A stretch of 64,000 nt of DNA from Actinophytocola xanthii (lineage in GTDB: Bacteria; Actinomycetota; Actinomycetes; Mycobacteriales; Pseudonocardiaceae): NCBI RefSeq assembly GCF_001921205.1, contig NZ_MSIE01000016.1, positions 1 to 64,000 on the forward strand. The letters are read 5' to 3'. The notes under the pieces are model-generated. The model made no database searches. It was not told where the DNA came from and saw only the letters and a program-made list of their open reading frames with translations. Each line of letters opens with the position of its first letter. The stretch's first letter is position 1. Position numbers and translations under genes: made by a program. Positions 63,889 to 64,000 of the stretch are shown one piece after another.

Positions 63889-64000
63889 ATGAGCTACGAC
63901 GTGGCCGAGGTCCGGGCCCGGTTCCCGGCACTGGCCGAGGGGGCCGCGCACTTCGACGGCCCGGGTGGCTCCCAGACGCCGGACGCGGTGGCCGAGGCGG
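63889..64000 (+). CDS. Cysteine desulfurase-like PLP enzyme, partial (first 37 codons)
   Basis: Only the N-terminus is inside the window: MSYDVAEVRARFPAL then HFDGPGGSQTPDAVAE, the opening of class V aminotransferases of the cysteine desulfurase-like group. GGAGG lies 5 bases before the ATG. The rest runs off the right edge. Confidence 0.75.
   Translation, partial: MSYDVAEVRARFPALAEGAAHFDGPGGSQTPDAVAEA

Overview
The window is very GC-rich, with strong G/C bias at third codon positions, many GTG starts, GTGA/ATGA gene overlaps and leaderless-looking promoters. This fits an actinomycete of the Streptomyces/Pseudonocardiaceae type; gene content (DasR-type dre sites, Imm1-like protein, lasso peptide enzymes) makes a Pseudonocardiaceae-like soil organism most likely, but the family is an inference. 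It is chromosomal accessory/core mosaic sequence: no tRNA, rRNA, CRISPR, insertion sequence, phage or replication origin was seen.

Layout. 1-4.5 kb: a heterodimeric ABC exporter with a divergent TetR regulator. 4.5-8.4 kb: a coupled pair, a nucleotide-cyclase-like/STAND-ATPase/TPR protein and a GT-B-like protein. 8.6-12.9 kb: a ROK regulator, then a compact lasso peptide cluster (candidate precursor, cyclase with a non-canonical N-terminus, fused RRE-peptidase). 12.9-18.4 kb: cutC, then metH preceded by a clear S-adenosylhomocysteine riboswitch, and a pentapeptide-repeat protein. 18.5-25.8 kb: two overlapping secreted metalloproteases (M64, M6), a type-B carboxylesterase, and a GH18 chitinase with a dre site. 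26-32.5 kb: luciferase-like monooxygenase/FMN reductase pair, and a 5-oxoprolinase operon (MFS transporter, pxpA, fused pxpBC) framed by a short IclR-like regulator and a GntR regulator. 33-41.5 kb: small hypothetical and stress-type genes (SPFH-like, Imm1-like, membrane pair, DUF4180, GNAT, pirin, dehydrogenases). 41.6-48 kb: dre-associated GH16 endoglucanase with a ricin-type lectin, a mannonate dehydratase-like enzyme, beta-galactosidase and an epimerase. 48-50.8 kb: a LuxR-type ATPase regulator broken by two frameshifts. 50.9-58.5 kb: MFS efflux protein, M20 dipeptidase, a polyprenyl synthase homologue that lost its Asp-rich motifs, ROK regulator/glucosylglycerate hydrolase pair, an ECF sigma factor. 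58.5-64 kb: an IclR-controlled polyol or sugar-acid operon (SDR, mannitol dehydrogenase family, MHS transporter, Ldh-family oxidoreductase) and the start of a PLP-dependent enzyme.

The most notable items are the lasso peptide locus with a hydrophilic predicted core (ring Gly1-Asp8) and unusual leader, the SAH-responsive switch in front of metH in which the anti-Shine-Dalgarno and the pseudoknot strand overlap, the two dre sites tying the chitinase and the GH16 enzyme into one N-acetylglucosamine-sensing regulon, and the uncharacterised cyclase-like/GT-B pair.
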